Assembly (NCBI RefSeq): GCF_031143425.1
Contig: NC_090440.1
Coordinates: forward strand, 337,407,844 to 337,471,843
Origin: Pleurodeles waltl
Lineage: Eukaryota; Chordata; Amphibia; Caudata; Salamandridae
Reading direction: 5' to 3'
Length of the DNA stretch: 64,000 nt
This document shows, one piece after another, positions 47,501-57,174 of the stretch (position 1 is the stretch's first letter; each line of letters starts with the position of its first letter). The notes beneath the pieces were generated by a model that was given only the letters and a program-made list of their open reading frames with translations, ran no database searches and was not told the DNA's origin. A program made the position numbers and the translations under genes.

Positions 47501-47943
47501 GTAGTTGCCTTAATCACTTGAGTCCAGAGAGCACTTAATAATCTGCCTAGAAGGTCCCTGGTGTGGGTTGCACTTCATATGAGTGCCTGGTTAGAACTCA
47601 AATGTATGCTCCAGATCTTGATGGTCCTGGCGTGGAGGTGGCAGAAACACCCTTTGACATAAATGTCACTGTCTTGCAGGAATTACAACAGGTCCCTGAC
47701 GACAACGCTTCTGCCAGTACAGCCTCCCTAGGAATTAAGGATGTACCAATCTACTGGCTGGATTCCAAAGGTTGAGAATCTAGTACATGAAAACGTTGCT
47801 GTGAAAAAGGAGTTTGGTCCTTCCTATTGTGCACTGGTTCCAGTCTTGGGAATACAGGGCACCAGAATTGCTATTCTACCACCGCTGCCTGGCTCTAAAG
47901 AAAACCGCTTTGTCTCCATCGACAATGTCAAGTTTCACTGATC
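44525..47943 (+). pseudogene. pol: ERV-B pol (protease, RT, RNase H, integrase), broken
   Basis: Protease region at 44525-44782 (LTLLDSTAKVTIVHRNL, where the usual DTGA/DSGA is altered). RT from about 45010, with the longest open part at 45242-45805; its active site reads YVGD (45464-45475), so one catalytic aspartate has become glycine. RNase H begins near 46295 (YTNGS) and continues at 46375-46767 (HLAELTALVMALE; HTLGHQRIGTHVTGNTLADE). Integrase has an HHCC finger at about 46955-47085 with an in-frame TAG, a degenerate core, and a C-terminal domain at 47741-47941 (LPPLPGSKENRFVSIDNVKF). At least eight stops and several shifts are present, so no enzyme can be made. Confidence 0.75.
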
Positions 47944-48159
47944 CTGCACGGCAGACCATGAGGAACAAGCAGTAGTACCCGAATCCCTCTCACTACTGGT
48001 CAAGATGTCCCTCTACAAGTTTTGAGCAGCAATGCTGACACCTCTCCGAGCCTGGGTAGGGTGGAAAATGATCTTTCATTAGTACCACTAGCATCTTTTA
48101 CAACAAGCAACACAGTGGACCAATCACTCTCAAATTCTACACAGACGAATGGCATCGTC

Positions 48160-49487
48160 TAATACGAACCACCGCAGGAGACAACTAATGGTTCTCTTCT
48201 TGAAAATACGGCTCCAGGTTTAGTACAAACTGCTTCTGGATACTTTGCTGATATTAAAGACACTTTCTCCTACTTATCTGCCTCTTCCGCATCTGAACTG
48301 TCAAAAACACGTAAGCTGATATTTTGGCTCAAAACAAACTACTTTGTTCTCCATGGAACTATCTGTGGCATTTGTGACTATATTAGCTTTCCTCCTTTGG
48401 ATTGGCTTTGTTATTACTTTCTTTCTACTAATACATGGTCAATATCATCCTGAACGATCAACAGTTGAATCGGTGGATGAGGTCCTAAAACCCAATTTTT
48501 CTTCTCACAATGTCTGTAGAGACTTATCTTTTGTGCACATTTCCGCTATACCAATTCCTGTTGGGATTGTTTGGGATAAAGTCACATTTGATATATACGG
48601 CCGACGGAGGTCATTCTCATTCAAATACCATATGTGTTTAAACTTTCTACAAATGATATAATAATACCCAGAGTTGTTTCTGATGACTGGGATGTGAAAA
48701 CAGTTGATTCTATGATGACCGAATTGCCGTATTTTACTGTATTTGAAAGTGAGAATGTTTATAGATCCAAGGGAAATTTTGGTGACATGTTCTGCTATAA
48801 TTACTATGGACACCATTTAATTCAGAGAGCAATTACCCCGAAAACTATCTTTAATTACACACAATGGGAACATTGTCCAACTCCTCCACAAGGAAGTTCT
48901 AAAATATATTTTAGAAAATGTACATATTTATCTGGGCACAACGTTAAAAATGCTGAGTCATATTATTTCAAATTGCCATTTACAGAAAATGTCCATATAT
49001 TTTTGACAGATACAAAATTCATTTATTCGGATTCCTTTGTTTCCCGGTTGGCTATAGAAGGCTATGAATATTGGTTGAAGTCAATTGAAATAAAAAGTGT
49101 GTGGGGAAAAAGAAATTGGCTAATAAGGGGAAAGGAAGCTTTGTTTAGAGCATGCCTGATACCTGTTCACATTATATTTTTGAATGAACTGTACAAAAGG
49201 CAAGTTGTTTAGGCTTGGCAAAAATTAAGGATTTGAATGTGCCGAGTATTCCTGCCCCTGTAAAATTTTACAAAGGGCAAAAGTTTATCAATGCTACAGA
49301 AGATCAGCTCGATGAATGGGTTCAAAATGGCATGTTTAATGCTTCACTTTCACGTCCTGGTGAGTGGCTATTGTGGCCAATAGATACCAATGGGTGTCAT
49401 AAACGTTTTGTAAACTCCAGGGGGGTTCTTGGAACGAGTAGGCCTGACCCTTGCTATGTGTCATCTGAACATGCGGGTATAGTGTAG
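48160..49487 (+). pseudogene. env: ERV-B envelope-like gene, frameshifted
   Basis: Begins near 48160 in one frame and continues at 48344 with a strong hydrophobic segment (VAFVTILAFLLWIGFVITFF), which fits a leader with a membrane anchor as in foamy-virus Env. The ectodomain follows at 48634-49212 and 49215-49487 in two more frames and contains several N-x-S/T sites and cysteines. The fusion peptide and C-terminal anchor are not seen, so the 3' half is lost. Position after integrase supports the call. Confidence 0.55.
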
Positions 49488-49779
49488 GGAAACTATGCCA
49501 GCAATGGGTGAAGGGTACCTCACTAGATGCTGAACACCTCAGTCTCCTGTCTAATATGTTTATGTTACACATATACATATGCATTTCTTATAGGATAAAA
49601 ATCTACTAACATATTATCACATGTTTTGTGTTGTATACATGTATGTAGCTTTTACATTTTTTTACAATATTTTGTAGTTTAATTATCATGCATACTTATT
49701 ATGCCACATACACTTTTCTATTTTTTTATGAATGTTACTTATTTGTTTCTTCACACATGTGTGTGTGTGTATATATACA
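49488..49779. other. Junction between ERV-B and the old PLE
   Basis: AT-rich with a short (TG)n at 49757-49770. Nothing recognised. Confidence 0.4.
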
Positions 49780-51224
49780 ATTAACAACATACCCTGTAAA
49801 AAATAATTATATAATGGCCACAATTGATGTTGTCTCCCTCTACACGTCAATTAAACATAAAGATGGCTTGGAAGCATGTCACTACTTTTTAAGATCTAAA
49901 TCCATCAATCTTCTAGAACACACTGGAATGCTAATAGAAATGTTACAGTATTGCCTGACTCATAACATCTTCATATTGGATGGCAAATATTATTTACAAG
50001 AAAAAAGGACAGCCATGGGGACTTCTTTTGCACAAATATATGCAAATCTTTTGATGGGCATGTGGGGGTCAGAAATGGTGTGTCGAATTAACAATCAAGA
50101 AATATTAGACCATATTGTTCTGTGGGTACGGTACATCGATGATCTCTTCCTTATATGGGAAGGAGAAAGAGAGACTCTACTGCAGTTTATCACCCACAGT
50201 TGAAATTTACATATGAAATCAGTACCGAAGAGATTAACTACTTAGACATTGGGGTGTATATTAAAAATGAAAAGATCTGCACGAAAATGCATAGGAAACC
50301 AACAAGTGCAAATAACTTGTTACATGCCAGTAGTGGACATCCAGACGCTCTGAAATGGAGTATGTTGTACATTTAATTTTTGAGAGTAAAACGAAACTGC
50401 ACAGAGGAAATTGAACTGAAGAATCAAATATATGATATGTTTAAAAGATTCTATCATAAAGGATATCCAGAATAAGCGTTGAATGATGCCTTAAGGAGAG
50501 CAATGCAGTGCAAAAGAGATGAACTCTTGAAAATGAAAAATAACTAAGTTAACTCAAAAATTAATAATGTGAGATACATCATGCGTTTTGATGCAGGTAA
50601 TCAAATGACCAAAAAACTGTTAGAAGATAACTGGAAATTACTACTTTTGGATGAGACATTATACAGATCCTTGCCCATATATCCTTCAAACACCTATAGA
50701 AAGGCACCGTCATTAGGTGATCATTTATCAAGCAGTTACATGACTCCATACAAAGTAAATAGGTCATATTGGCTAACGGACAATCAACAAGGTTTCTGGA
50801 AATGTAATAAGTGTAAAGTATGGGAAGAATATGACGAATTTTAGAATATCGGATGGTAGAACAATGAAAATCAGAGAAAGGATACATTGTGATACTCCCT
50901 ATGTGGTTTATGTTTTGGAGTGTACCTGTGGTAAAACAATATGTAGGTAGCACAGTAAATAAATTGAAACTTCGAATACTACAACATCTCAGGGCCATAA
51001 ACAATCGGGATCCAACATATTCAATGGCCAAACACATTTGGGAGCAACATCAAGGTGAACAAAGAGGACTAAAATACTATGGTGTTCATCATATAAAACC
51101 CAAGATGAAAGGAAGAGATCATGAACTGACACTTAGGAGGATGGAATCCAAATGGATTATCTTGATTGGAAGTGAAATGCCTTGGGGTTTGAACATGGAT
51201 GCAGAACTGCAAAGACATTTATGA
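49780..51224 (+). pseudogene. Old Penelope-like element: RT plus GIY-YIG endonuclease, broken
   Basis: RT motifs TIDVVSLYTSIKHKDGLEA, GTSFAQIYANLLMG and YIDDLFLIWEG (YIDD at 50133-50144) are typical of PLE reverse transcriptases. After frameshifts the remainder continues at 50155-50376 (INYLDIGVYI), 50569-50844 (with a KCNKC finger) and 50889-51224, where YVGSTVNKLKLRI belongs to the GIY-YIG nuclease. PLEs insert by nicking with this nuclease. The N-terminal region is missing. This element is distinct from, and much older than, the PLE pair at 52450-62359. Confidence 0.88.
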
Positions 51225-51898
51225 AGATTCATCAAAACAGATCCTCTGGTTAAATTTCAATGAGAAAATAGGTTGACGTTTTGCTATCAGTAACAGGATA
51301 AGAGAAAATGTGACTGTAGACCGATTTAGAACTGTACCATCATGAGTAAGGGTTGATTTTGGAAGTCTGCTGTATAGACACATGTTATAGAACGTGCAAT
51401 AGAGATGTGATTACCACATTCGGACAATACATTATATGGGTGATGTGTGGAATTAGGTAGATTATGGATTAGGTACTTCACCTACTAAGAAACAAACTTG
51501 GGTTTAGCCTGTTGTAATTTAAATACAGGGCATAGTAAAACTAAAACATTTTTACAAATTTAATATATATTAAGGATCGATAGGATGACGTAAATTTGCA
51601 TTTGAAGAATTGATTAACCGCCCACATTCCGTAGAACATAAGAATGTAGTAAAGGGTACTTTACCCTCATGTACACAACACGTTAAATATATAAACAAAT
51701 ACGTTTATAAACGAAGAAAGGCATTAAAAAAAATCAGGACCTCAGACTTTAAACAATTCATACTTGTTATAATGAGAAAGAGGTAAAGGCAAAAAGAAAG
51801 ATTTGTACTAATTAGCAATCAAAAGTAGGTAATGATTTTTAATAGGGGTTGGGGAGTGATCACATGGTGTAAATACACTCACTCTGCACTTAACTCTA
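51225..51898. other. 3' part of the old PLE, non-coding
   Basis: AT-rich, probably the 3' untranslated part of the old PLE leading to its hammerhead-like motif. No reading frame. Confidence 0.45.
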
Positions 51899-51934
51899 TG
51901 GCCAGTCGAAGGCTCAGGCTGAAACGCGTTGCCA
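51899..51934 (+). ncRNA. Degenerate hammerhead-ribozyme-like motif of the old PLE
   Basis: TGGC at 51899-51902 pairs with GCCA at 51931-51934 (stem I). Between them are a helix-II-like hairpin (AGGCTCAGGCT) and GAAACGCGTT, the 3' half of the hammerhead core plus a short palindromic stem III. The 5' core reads CAGTCGA instead of CUGANGA, so it is unlikely to cut. PLEs are known to carry hammerhead motifs. An AATAAA lies about 50 bp downstream. Confidence 0.5.
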
Positions 51935-52111
51935 TTTGTGTTCTGGATTTTTGCACTCAGCACTTTTATACTTTATGAGATGAAATAAAAGAAAATTGGA
52001 AGCTGGATTGGTGGTGCTGGCGTCATACATGCAGCGATAGGCTGGGGAAACCGGGCTTTCGTCGTTAATGGAGTGACCTCTTTGTGAAACATATATATAT
52101 AGATAGATAGG

Positions 52112-52112
<1 letters not shown>

Positions 52113-52174
<62 letters not shown>
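52113..52174. repeat. (AT)n microsatellite
   Basis: About 30 uninterrupted AT units. Tyr/Ile repeats in any frame here are artefacts. Confidence 0.97.
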
Positions 52175-52180
52175 TTACAT

Positions 52181-52294
52181 AGCAATACAGGGAATACATG
52201 AAAAGTAATCCCTTGCTCACCTCCATCATAATATATTTCTCGGAGGGAGGCAGTTTACCTCTCCTCTTACTTTTCATGTATTTCCTGTATTGCT
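52181..52294. repeat. 28-bp inverted repeat enclosing 58 bp
   Basis: AGCAATACAGGGAATACATG at 52181, continuing to 52208, is matched by its complement at 52267-52294 with one mismatch. It could be a tiny foldback element or a transcribed hairpin. It directly abuts the AT run. Confidence 0.8.
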
Positions 52295-52769
52295 GTTACC
52301 TTTCTGGGCAGCAATTATAAAAGGAAGTGGACAATCAAGTAATGGATATCTAATGCACATAAGAACATTTTTATGGTGAATTGAAGCGCCTGTGACGCTA
52401 TTGTAGATATGAAAATTAAGCCCTCCAGCTCAGGATGTTATCTATATGGGAAATCAAAAAAGATTACACACGGTTCCACCTAATACTGAGGGTTTCTTTC
52501 AAGAAAATGGTTCAGCGAGTCAAAGAAAAGCGAACTTTATCGAAGCAAGAGCCCTCACTCACCATCCGGTGACATGCTTCATCATAGGGCCAGCTCCTCG
52601 TCAGGCCGGCACTGCAATGCCTGACGGGCCCCGCAAGGGGGCTCTTTGCCGGAGATCTTTTATGAATCGATTGTGGCCGGTCGAGAAAGAAGTGAAGTGA
52701 AGGATTGGTAATAGGTATAAACGTCAAAAGACGGAGCACACAGGGTCCCCTGTGTCACTCTATATAGTT

Positions 52770-52826
52770 GGTCAACATGTTTCTCGCTTATTACCAAGGA
52801 ATTACCTTATGCGATTCGTCAGGACC
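52770..52826 (-). ncRNA. Hammerhead-ribozyme-like motif, left PLE copy
   Basis: On the minus strand GGTC (stem I) is followed by CTGACGA (core), A, TCGC...GCGA (stem II enclosing an AAGG/CCTT hairpin), GAAAC (core), ATGTT (very short stem III and cleavage site) and GACC (stem I partner). This matches a type I hammerhead with a tiny stem III, as reported for PLEs. One extra A sits between core and stem II, so activity is uncertain. Confidence 0.6.
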
Positions 52827-53449
52827 TAGTAACATACCTAATCCTTTAAATTGTGAAATTGTCACATATGAAAGTCAAAAAACCTAAAGAAATGTAGAAG
52901 GAAAGAAACCACAATTAGCATTGCATATGCTTAAACAGATAACAATACAAATGGTGTGCAACCCCAAATTGAAGTGCAAATTCACTCTAGTGCCAAGTGG
53001 TATATGAGTGATTAAGATAAATACAAGTGCACAAGCCAATTTAGGCAGAGAAACATTCAAATAGCTTACCCTCCAAAAATTAATGGTAGGGCCACGTCGG
53101 GGGAGGCCAGGCTAGAAAAATCAATTCTGATTTACATATACGCAGATAAGGGGACATAAAAAATACTTTCATTGAGAGAATCAGTAATTCATAAGATTGT
53201 TAGTGTAACATTTATAGAAATAATTAAAGTAATTTATCCGATTGAGAACCTATGATATCCCAGCAGGACATTAAGCCTGCAGAGGCAGGGAACTAACTTT
53301 GACATGGCCAGCAAAAATAAATTAAATGGCTTAAAATTAGTAGGTTAATGTTAGAGTAGGTATGGGCACAATCATTAATACATCTAGACTCTTAGCAAGG
53401 GGCAATATGACCGCTGGACCCAGCACATGTATAAAAATGGAGATAGAAA

Positions 53450-53700
53450 TACGCGTGTAAAAGTAAAAACGCGTGTCAATGTGCTGCCGAAATGAAGGAA
53501 GCGCGCGACTGCTACGTGTCGCTCCTTCAAGTGTCTACGAGCGCGGAATGAAGAAATCATTAAAGGTCAAAACAGAGGGGCGCGTGTGAATTAGGAACGC
53601 GTATCAATTTCGGCAAAAATATGCCGAAATGAAGGAAGCGCGCGGCTGTGGCGCGTCGCTCCTAAATGTGTCAGCGTGCGCGGGCTGAGGAAAAGAAGAT
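53450..53700 (-). repeat. 138-bp CpG-rich tandem pair in the PLE (left copy)
   Basis: Two units share GCCGAAATGAAGGAAGCGCG at 53485 and 53623 and several GCGCG/ACGCGT boxes. The same pair is in the right arm at about 60905-61140. This CpG block in an otherwise AT-rich 3' region is a candidate promoter or regulatory module. Confidence 0.75.
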
Positions 53701-54282
53701 AACCTCAGAGCCTGGCGTCACGGATATCTGTACTAATGTATAAGTTAACGGTTTAAGGAAAACCGGCAATAACGACTTGGTGCTGAAAAGGCCGAGATCG
53801 CGGTGATGCCGGTTACTAAGACACAAAACTAGCAATCTTCGAAGATGGCACTTACTTTCAATGTACACGGGCACTGCCGGTAAACCTGCGCCAGGTTCTG
53901 CACCCTGGAATCATGGAGTCTCTGTCACCACGGGGTTTAAGAACAGTAAGGGAGAGCAGGGAAAAGAGAAAAGGGACTAAACAAGGGCAGAAAGGTGGCA
54001 GCCATCTTAGCATGTAAATACATGAACTAGAAGGCTAAAGGTGTCGGCCATTATTGAAGGATGCCAATAATCAAGTGAACAAATCTAAGACCTATCATGA
54101 AAGTCAAAAAATAAAAATTTTAAAGATGTAAATATATATATATCTCTAAATATATATAGCGAACAATGTCGCAGTTAAGTGTAGGGAAGCAATATTCAGT
54201 ATTATTGAAGGAACTCCTAAGTAATGGATCATGTCCTGAACAACTCGAGGTTTGGTCATTGTGATGAAAAGGAGTAAGGTGG

Positions 54283-56562
54283 TTAATGGATAAAGTTAGT
54301 CCATTGAATATCATCATTTAGACCAGCTATATGTGTCTTAAGTCTGAAGACCCACCGTTGTTCCTTTTCAAAGAGCTTCTTTGTGCTGTCAATGTTGTCT
54401 CTCATAGTTTCCAGAACAAACCATTTAATATCGTTAGGGGTGTGCTTTTTTTCGATAAAATGGTTGGTCAGTTTTGTGGATGATCTCTTACACCTAATGG
54501 TGCTCCGGTGTTCGTTAATACGAATTTTCACCATTCTAGTCGTCATGCCGATGTATTTCAGATTACACGGACAGGTAATCATATAAATACAGTTCTTACT
54601 CCGACAGTTGGTATGGGATCTTAGTTGCCAAGTTTTTAGTTCCCCTATGTCCACTTCTTGAATGTTATAAGTCAGAGGGCACACATTACAAGAGCCGCAG
54701 GGATAATGTCCCTTTACTCTCAGCCATTGACTAGGGCCCAGGTGGTCAGGGGGCCGAACCACTGCGGGTCTTGTGTGTACCACCAAGTCCTTAATATTGG
54801 GAGTTCTTTTGAAGGCGAATAAGGGACGTTCTAGTGTAGCACCCGCACTGGTGAGAATGGGCCAAAGCCTACGGACAATACCCTTTATTTGGTTACTGAG
54901 GGGAGTGAATGTAGTAACACAGGTTAATCTAGTTTGTTGGGAACGAGTGTTATTAATCAATAATGTATCTCTGGGGATATTACCAGCCCTCTTTCTTGCT
55001 CGTCGAATATTCAGTGGGGGGTAGTTCCGGTCACTCAGTTTACGACATAGAGTATTGGCTTGTGTATGAAAGTCATTCTTATCAGAGCAATTACGTTGTA
55101 TCCTCAAAAATTGGCCAAAGGGTAAATTATCTCGTAGGGCTTTTGGATGGTGGCTGTTGTAAAGTAAAAGACTATTGCGGTCCGTAGGCTTTTGGTATAT
55201 AGATGAATTGAGGAGGCCATCCTTAAGTGTGATTCGTAAGTCCAAAAAGGAGACTTCCTTGTTGGAGACAGTAGAGCTAAAACGCAGATGGGTATCCAAG
55301 GTATTAACCCAATGGGTAAAGGGTATTGCGTGGTCCATCTCGCCCTTCCAAATTACCAAGATATCTTCTATATATCGGCGCCACAGTTTAATGTTGGAAA
55401 AGAATGGTTGATCAGGAGTCAAGATGTGGCGTTGTTCAAAGGTAAACATGTAAAGGCAAGCCAAACTTGGCGCAAAAGTGCTACCCATCGATGTACCTTG
55501 TATCTGATGGAAGAGACTATTCTCAAATTGGAAGAAGTTCTTTTGAAGGGCCACACCAGCACATTGCATGATGAAGCTCACTGGAGTATTGTGAGTCCAA
55601 TTGTCTGTCAGAAGCATTTCCTCTACAGCGGCAAGGGTAGCCTCTTGTGGAATGTTGGTGTAGAGAGCCTCTACATCTAGACATATCAGTATATCAGTGG
55701 TGCCTGCCTCATTTATGTCGTTCAATAGAACCAGAGCATCTTTTGTGTCCTTTAAAAAGGTGGATGTTCTCCGAACGATAGGTTGCAGGAAGAAGTCACA
55801 AAATTTGGACAGAGGCTCCAGTAACGAGCCAATGCCGGACACTATAGGACGTCCAGGAGGAGGGAGACCTTTATGGATTTTTGGAAGACAGTAGAAGTAT
55901 GGAATTCTGGGACTCTTAGTATCAAGAAATTCCGCTTCTTGTTGAGTGATCCAACCGGATGCTTCTGCTTCCACAATCATGCCACGAATTTTACGTTGTA
56001 AACGTGAGGTAGGATCAGTGGAAATAGGATGATAGTAAGATGTATCACTAAGTAATCTTCTGCATTCCTGTTGGTAGTAGGTAGTGTCCATAACCACAAT
56101 GGCACCACCTTTATCTGCTGGTTTCAGCACGATATCTGGATTGGAAGACAGAGAGTTAATAGCCACCCGTTCTGATTTAGAGATGTTCTGAAAAACTTTA
56201 GGGGAGTTAAGCTGTTGAATTTCATGACGAACCGCCTTTTCGAAGGTAAGTACTTCCAGTGGGACCGAGGTGGTGGGGGGCATGAAAGTGGATGGATTCC
56301 TTAAATTGGTGTCGCCCCTTGTCTCCACACTTGGACGGTCTTTAAAGAAAAAATGCAGTCTGACTTTACGGAACAAGGCTGCCATCTCACAATGTAGTCT
56401 GAATTGATCCTCCCTTGGAGTGGGAACGAAGCCTAAACCTTTCTCCAGGACTGCCAGTTCCGATGAGGTCAGGACGGAACTTGAAAGGTTGACCACTAGG
56501 GTCTCTTTTGGCTTGTCGCACTGCGGCTTCTGGTGATCATCTGGGGCTCTTCCTGTGCCCAA
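54283..56562 (-). CDS. PLE ORF2: reverse transcriptase + GIY-YIG endonuclease, uninterrupted but YIED
   Basis: A 759-codon open frame (numbered from the TTG at 56562; there is no ATG before the N-terminal domain). Residues 1-130 form an N-terminal PLE domain, then RT motifs: LKPADKGGAIVVMD, FYCLPKIHKGLPPPGRPIVS, LDVEALYTNIPQEATLAA, QGTSMGSTFAPSLACLYM. The active site reads YIED at 397-400 (Glu codon 55368-55366), whereas the right copy and PLE RTs in general have YIDD. The C-terminal part has a CGSCNVCPL finger and the GIY-YIG nuclease from about 658 (IYMI, KYIG, R and EH). The frame is open but the RT is probably inactive. Expression is predicted by -1 frameshifting from ORF1 (heptamer at 56625-56619 on this strand). 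Confidence 0.9.
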   Translation of the reverse strand: MGTGRAPDDHQKPQCDKPKETLVVNLSSSVLTSSELAVLEKGLGFVPTPREDQFRLHCEMAALFRKVRLHFFFKDRPSVETRGDTNLRNPSTFMPPTTSVPLEVLTFEKAVRHEIQQLNSPKVFQNISKSERVAINSLSSNPDIVLKPADKGGAIVVMDTTYYQQECRRLLSDTSYYHPISTDPTSRLQRKIRGMIVEAEASGWITQQEAEFLDTKSPRIPYFYCLPKIHKGLPPPGRPIVSGIGSLLEPLSKFCDFFLQPIVRRTSTFLKDTKDALVLLNDINEAGTTDILICLDVEALYTNIPQEATLAAVEEMLLTDNWTHNTPVSFIMQCAGVALQKNFFQFENSLFHQIQGTSMGSTFAPSLACLYMFTFEQRHILTPDQPFFSNIKLWRRYIEDILVIWKGEMDHAIPFTHWVNTLDTHLRFSSTVSNKEVSFLDLRITLKDGLLNSSIYQKPTDRNSLLLYNSHHPKALRDNLPFGQFLRIQRNCSDKNDFHTQANTLCRKLSDRNYPPLNIRRARKRAGNIPRDTLLINNTRSQQTRLTCVTTFTPLSNQIKGIVRRLWPILTSAGATLERPLFAFKRTPNIKDLVVHTRPAVVRPPDHLGPSQWLRVKGHYPCGSCNVCPLTYNIQEVDIGELKTWQLRSHTNCRSKNCIYMITCPCNLKYIGMTTRMVKIRINEHRSTIRCKRSSTKLTNHFIEKKHTPNDIKWFVLETMRDNIDSTKKLFEKEQRWVFRLKTHIAGLNDDIQWTNFIH

Positions 56563-57032
56563 TGAACATTTCTGCCTCTCCTTCTGTTTCTTCCTCTGCC
56601 TCTGCCCCGGCCTCTTCCTAAAAAAGGATTGAAGTTATATTGGGGCTGTGGTTGAAAGTACGGCATAGGCATAGGTTGCCAATGTGGTATTGGCTGATAA
56701 GGGAAAGGAGAGTTGAACTGGGCAAGTGGAGCATAACGATTCCGATTCGGTCTCTGTCCCTCATCTCCGCTCCAGTCATCCGAGCTGGAGCTGTTCTGTG
56801 GAAAGCGGGGTCTCCGTTGTGAGGTATCTGAATCATCTGAGGTCTCAGAAGAACCCTCACATTGATAGTCGTCTTTAGTATAAGGATATACTCTCTCTCT
56901 GCTAAACCGTTTGATGTCTTTCTGTAATTTGTTAATCTTCTGGCGTGTAAGGTATTCCTTGGACTCATTAAGTTCCAAGTTAATCTCGGCTAGGCGAGAC
57001 TTAAATTGCGCAAGTAGAACCGTCGTTTTCAT
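56496..57032 (-). CDS. PLE ORF1, left copy, 5'-truncated
   Basis: Matches residues 128-305 of the right copy's ORF1. An internal Met (57032) is the first ATG left after truncation at 57047. It keeps the coiled-coil-like segment, the acidic Ser/Asp stretch, the PQ-rich segment and the Arg-Gly tail. Differences from the right copy are few (for example Ser for Ile before the SSSDD acidic stretch). It has lost its natural 5' end and probably its leader. Confidence 0.8.
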   Translation of the reverse strand: MKTTVLLAQFKSRLAEINLELNESKEYLTRQKINKLQKDIKRFSRERVYPYTKDDYQCEGSSETSDDSDTSQRRPRFPQNSSSSDDWSGDEGQRPNRNRYAPLAQFNSPFPYQPIPHWQPMPMPYFQPQPQYNFNPFLGRGRGRGRGRNRRRGRNVHWAQEEPQMITRSRSATSQKRP

Positions 57033-57044
57033 GGCTGCTTCAGT

Positions 57045-57086
57045 AATATCCCATTTTTCATGCCCCTCCTTGTTGCTTTTTTGATG
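57045..57086 (+). repeat. 42-bp direct terminal repeat of the right PLE copy (5' copy)
   Basis: AATATCCCATTTTTCATGCC to TTTTTTGATG is repeated exactly at 62318-62359, the right copy's extreme 3' end. It is in effect the end of an upstream partial copy, i.e. a very short pseudo-LTR. It shares AAT with the truncated left copy, suggesting microhomology joining. Confidence 0.9.
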
Positions 57087-57174
57087 ATTTAGAGTAGCCT
57101 TTGGCTACGGGGCGTCTCTATTCCTTCTTTTCTTTTTCCTCAACACCCCGATAAATTATATCTGGTGGTGGAAT
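57087..57174 (+). promoter_or_regulatory. PLE 5' leader with GTAGCC/GGCTAC hairpin
   Basis: Just after the 42-bp repeat, GTAGCCTTTGGCTAC forms a 6-bp stem with a TTT loop, followed by a C/T-rich stretch up to the ORF1 ATG at 57175. It may be a packaging or translation signal; function not shown. Confidence 0.5.

Larger units (their letters stand above)
43490..49487 (+). mobile_element. Decayed foamy-virus-like endogenous retrovirus (ERV-B)
   Basis: In order on the plus strand: gag-like region, protease, RT, RNase H, integrase with zinc finger and C-terminal barrel, and env. The RT/RNase H junction region (QSILGFLNF, YIPDYASRIKPL) and the absence of a CCHC finger in gag resemble spumaretroviruses; foamy-like endogenous retroviruses are known in amphibians and fish. 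Classification is by motif reading only. Stops and frame changes occur in every gene. No LTRs were identified, so the element ends are unknown. Confidence 0.65.

Noticed and set aside
51973..52277. Tyr-Ile repeat protein
   Set aside because: Translation of the (AT)n microsatellite.
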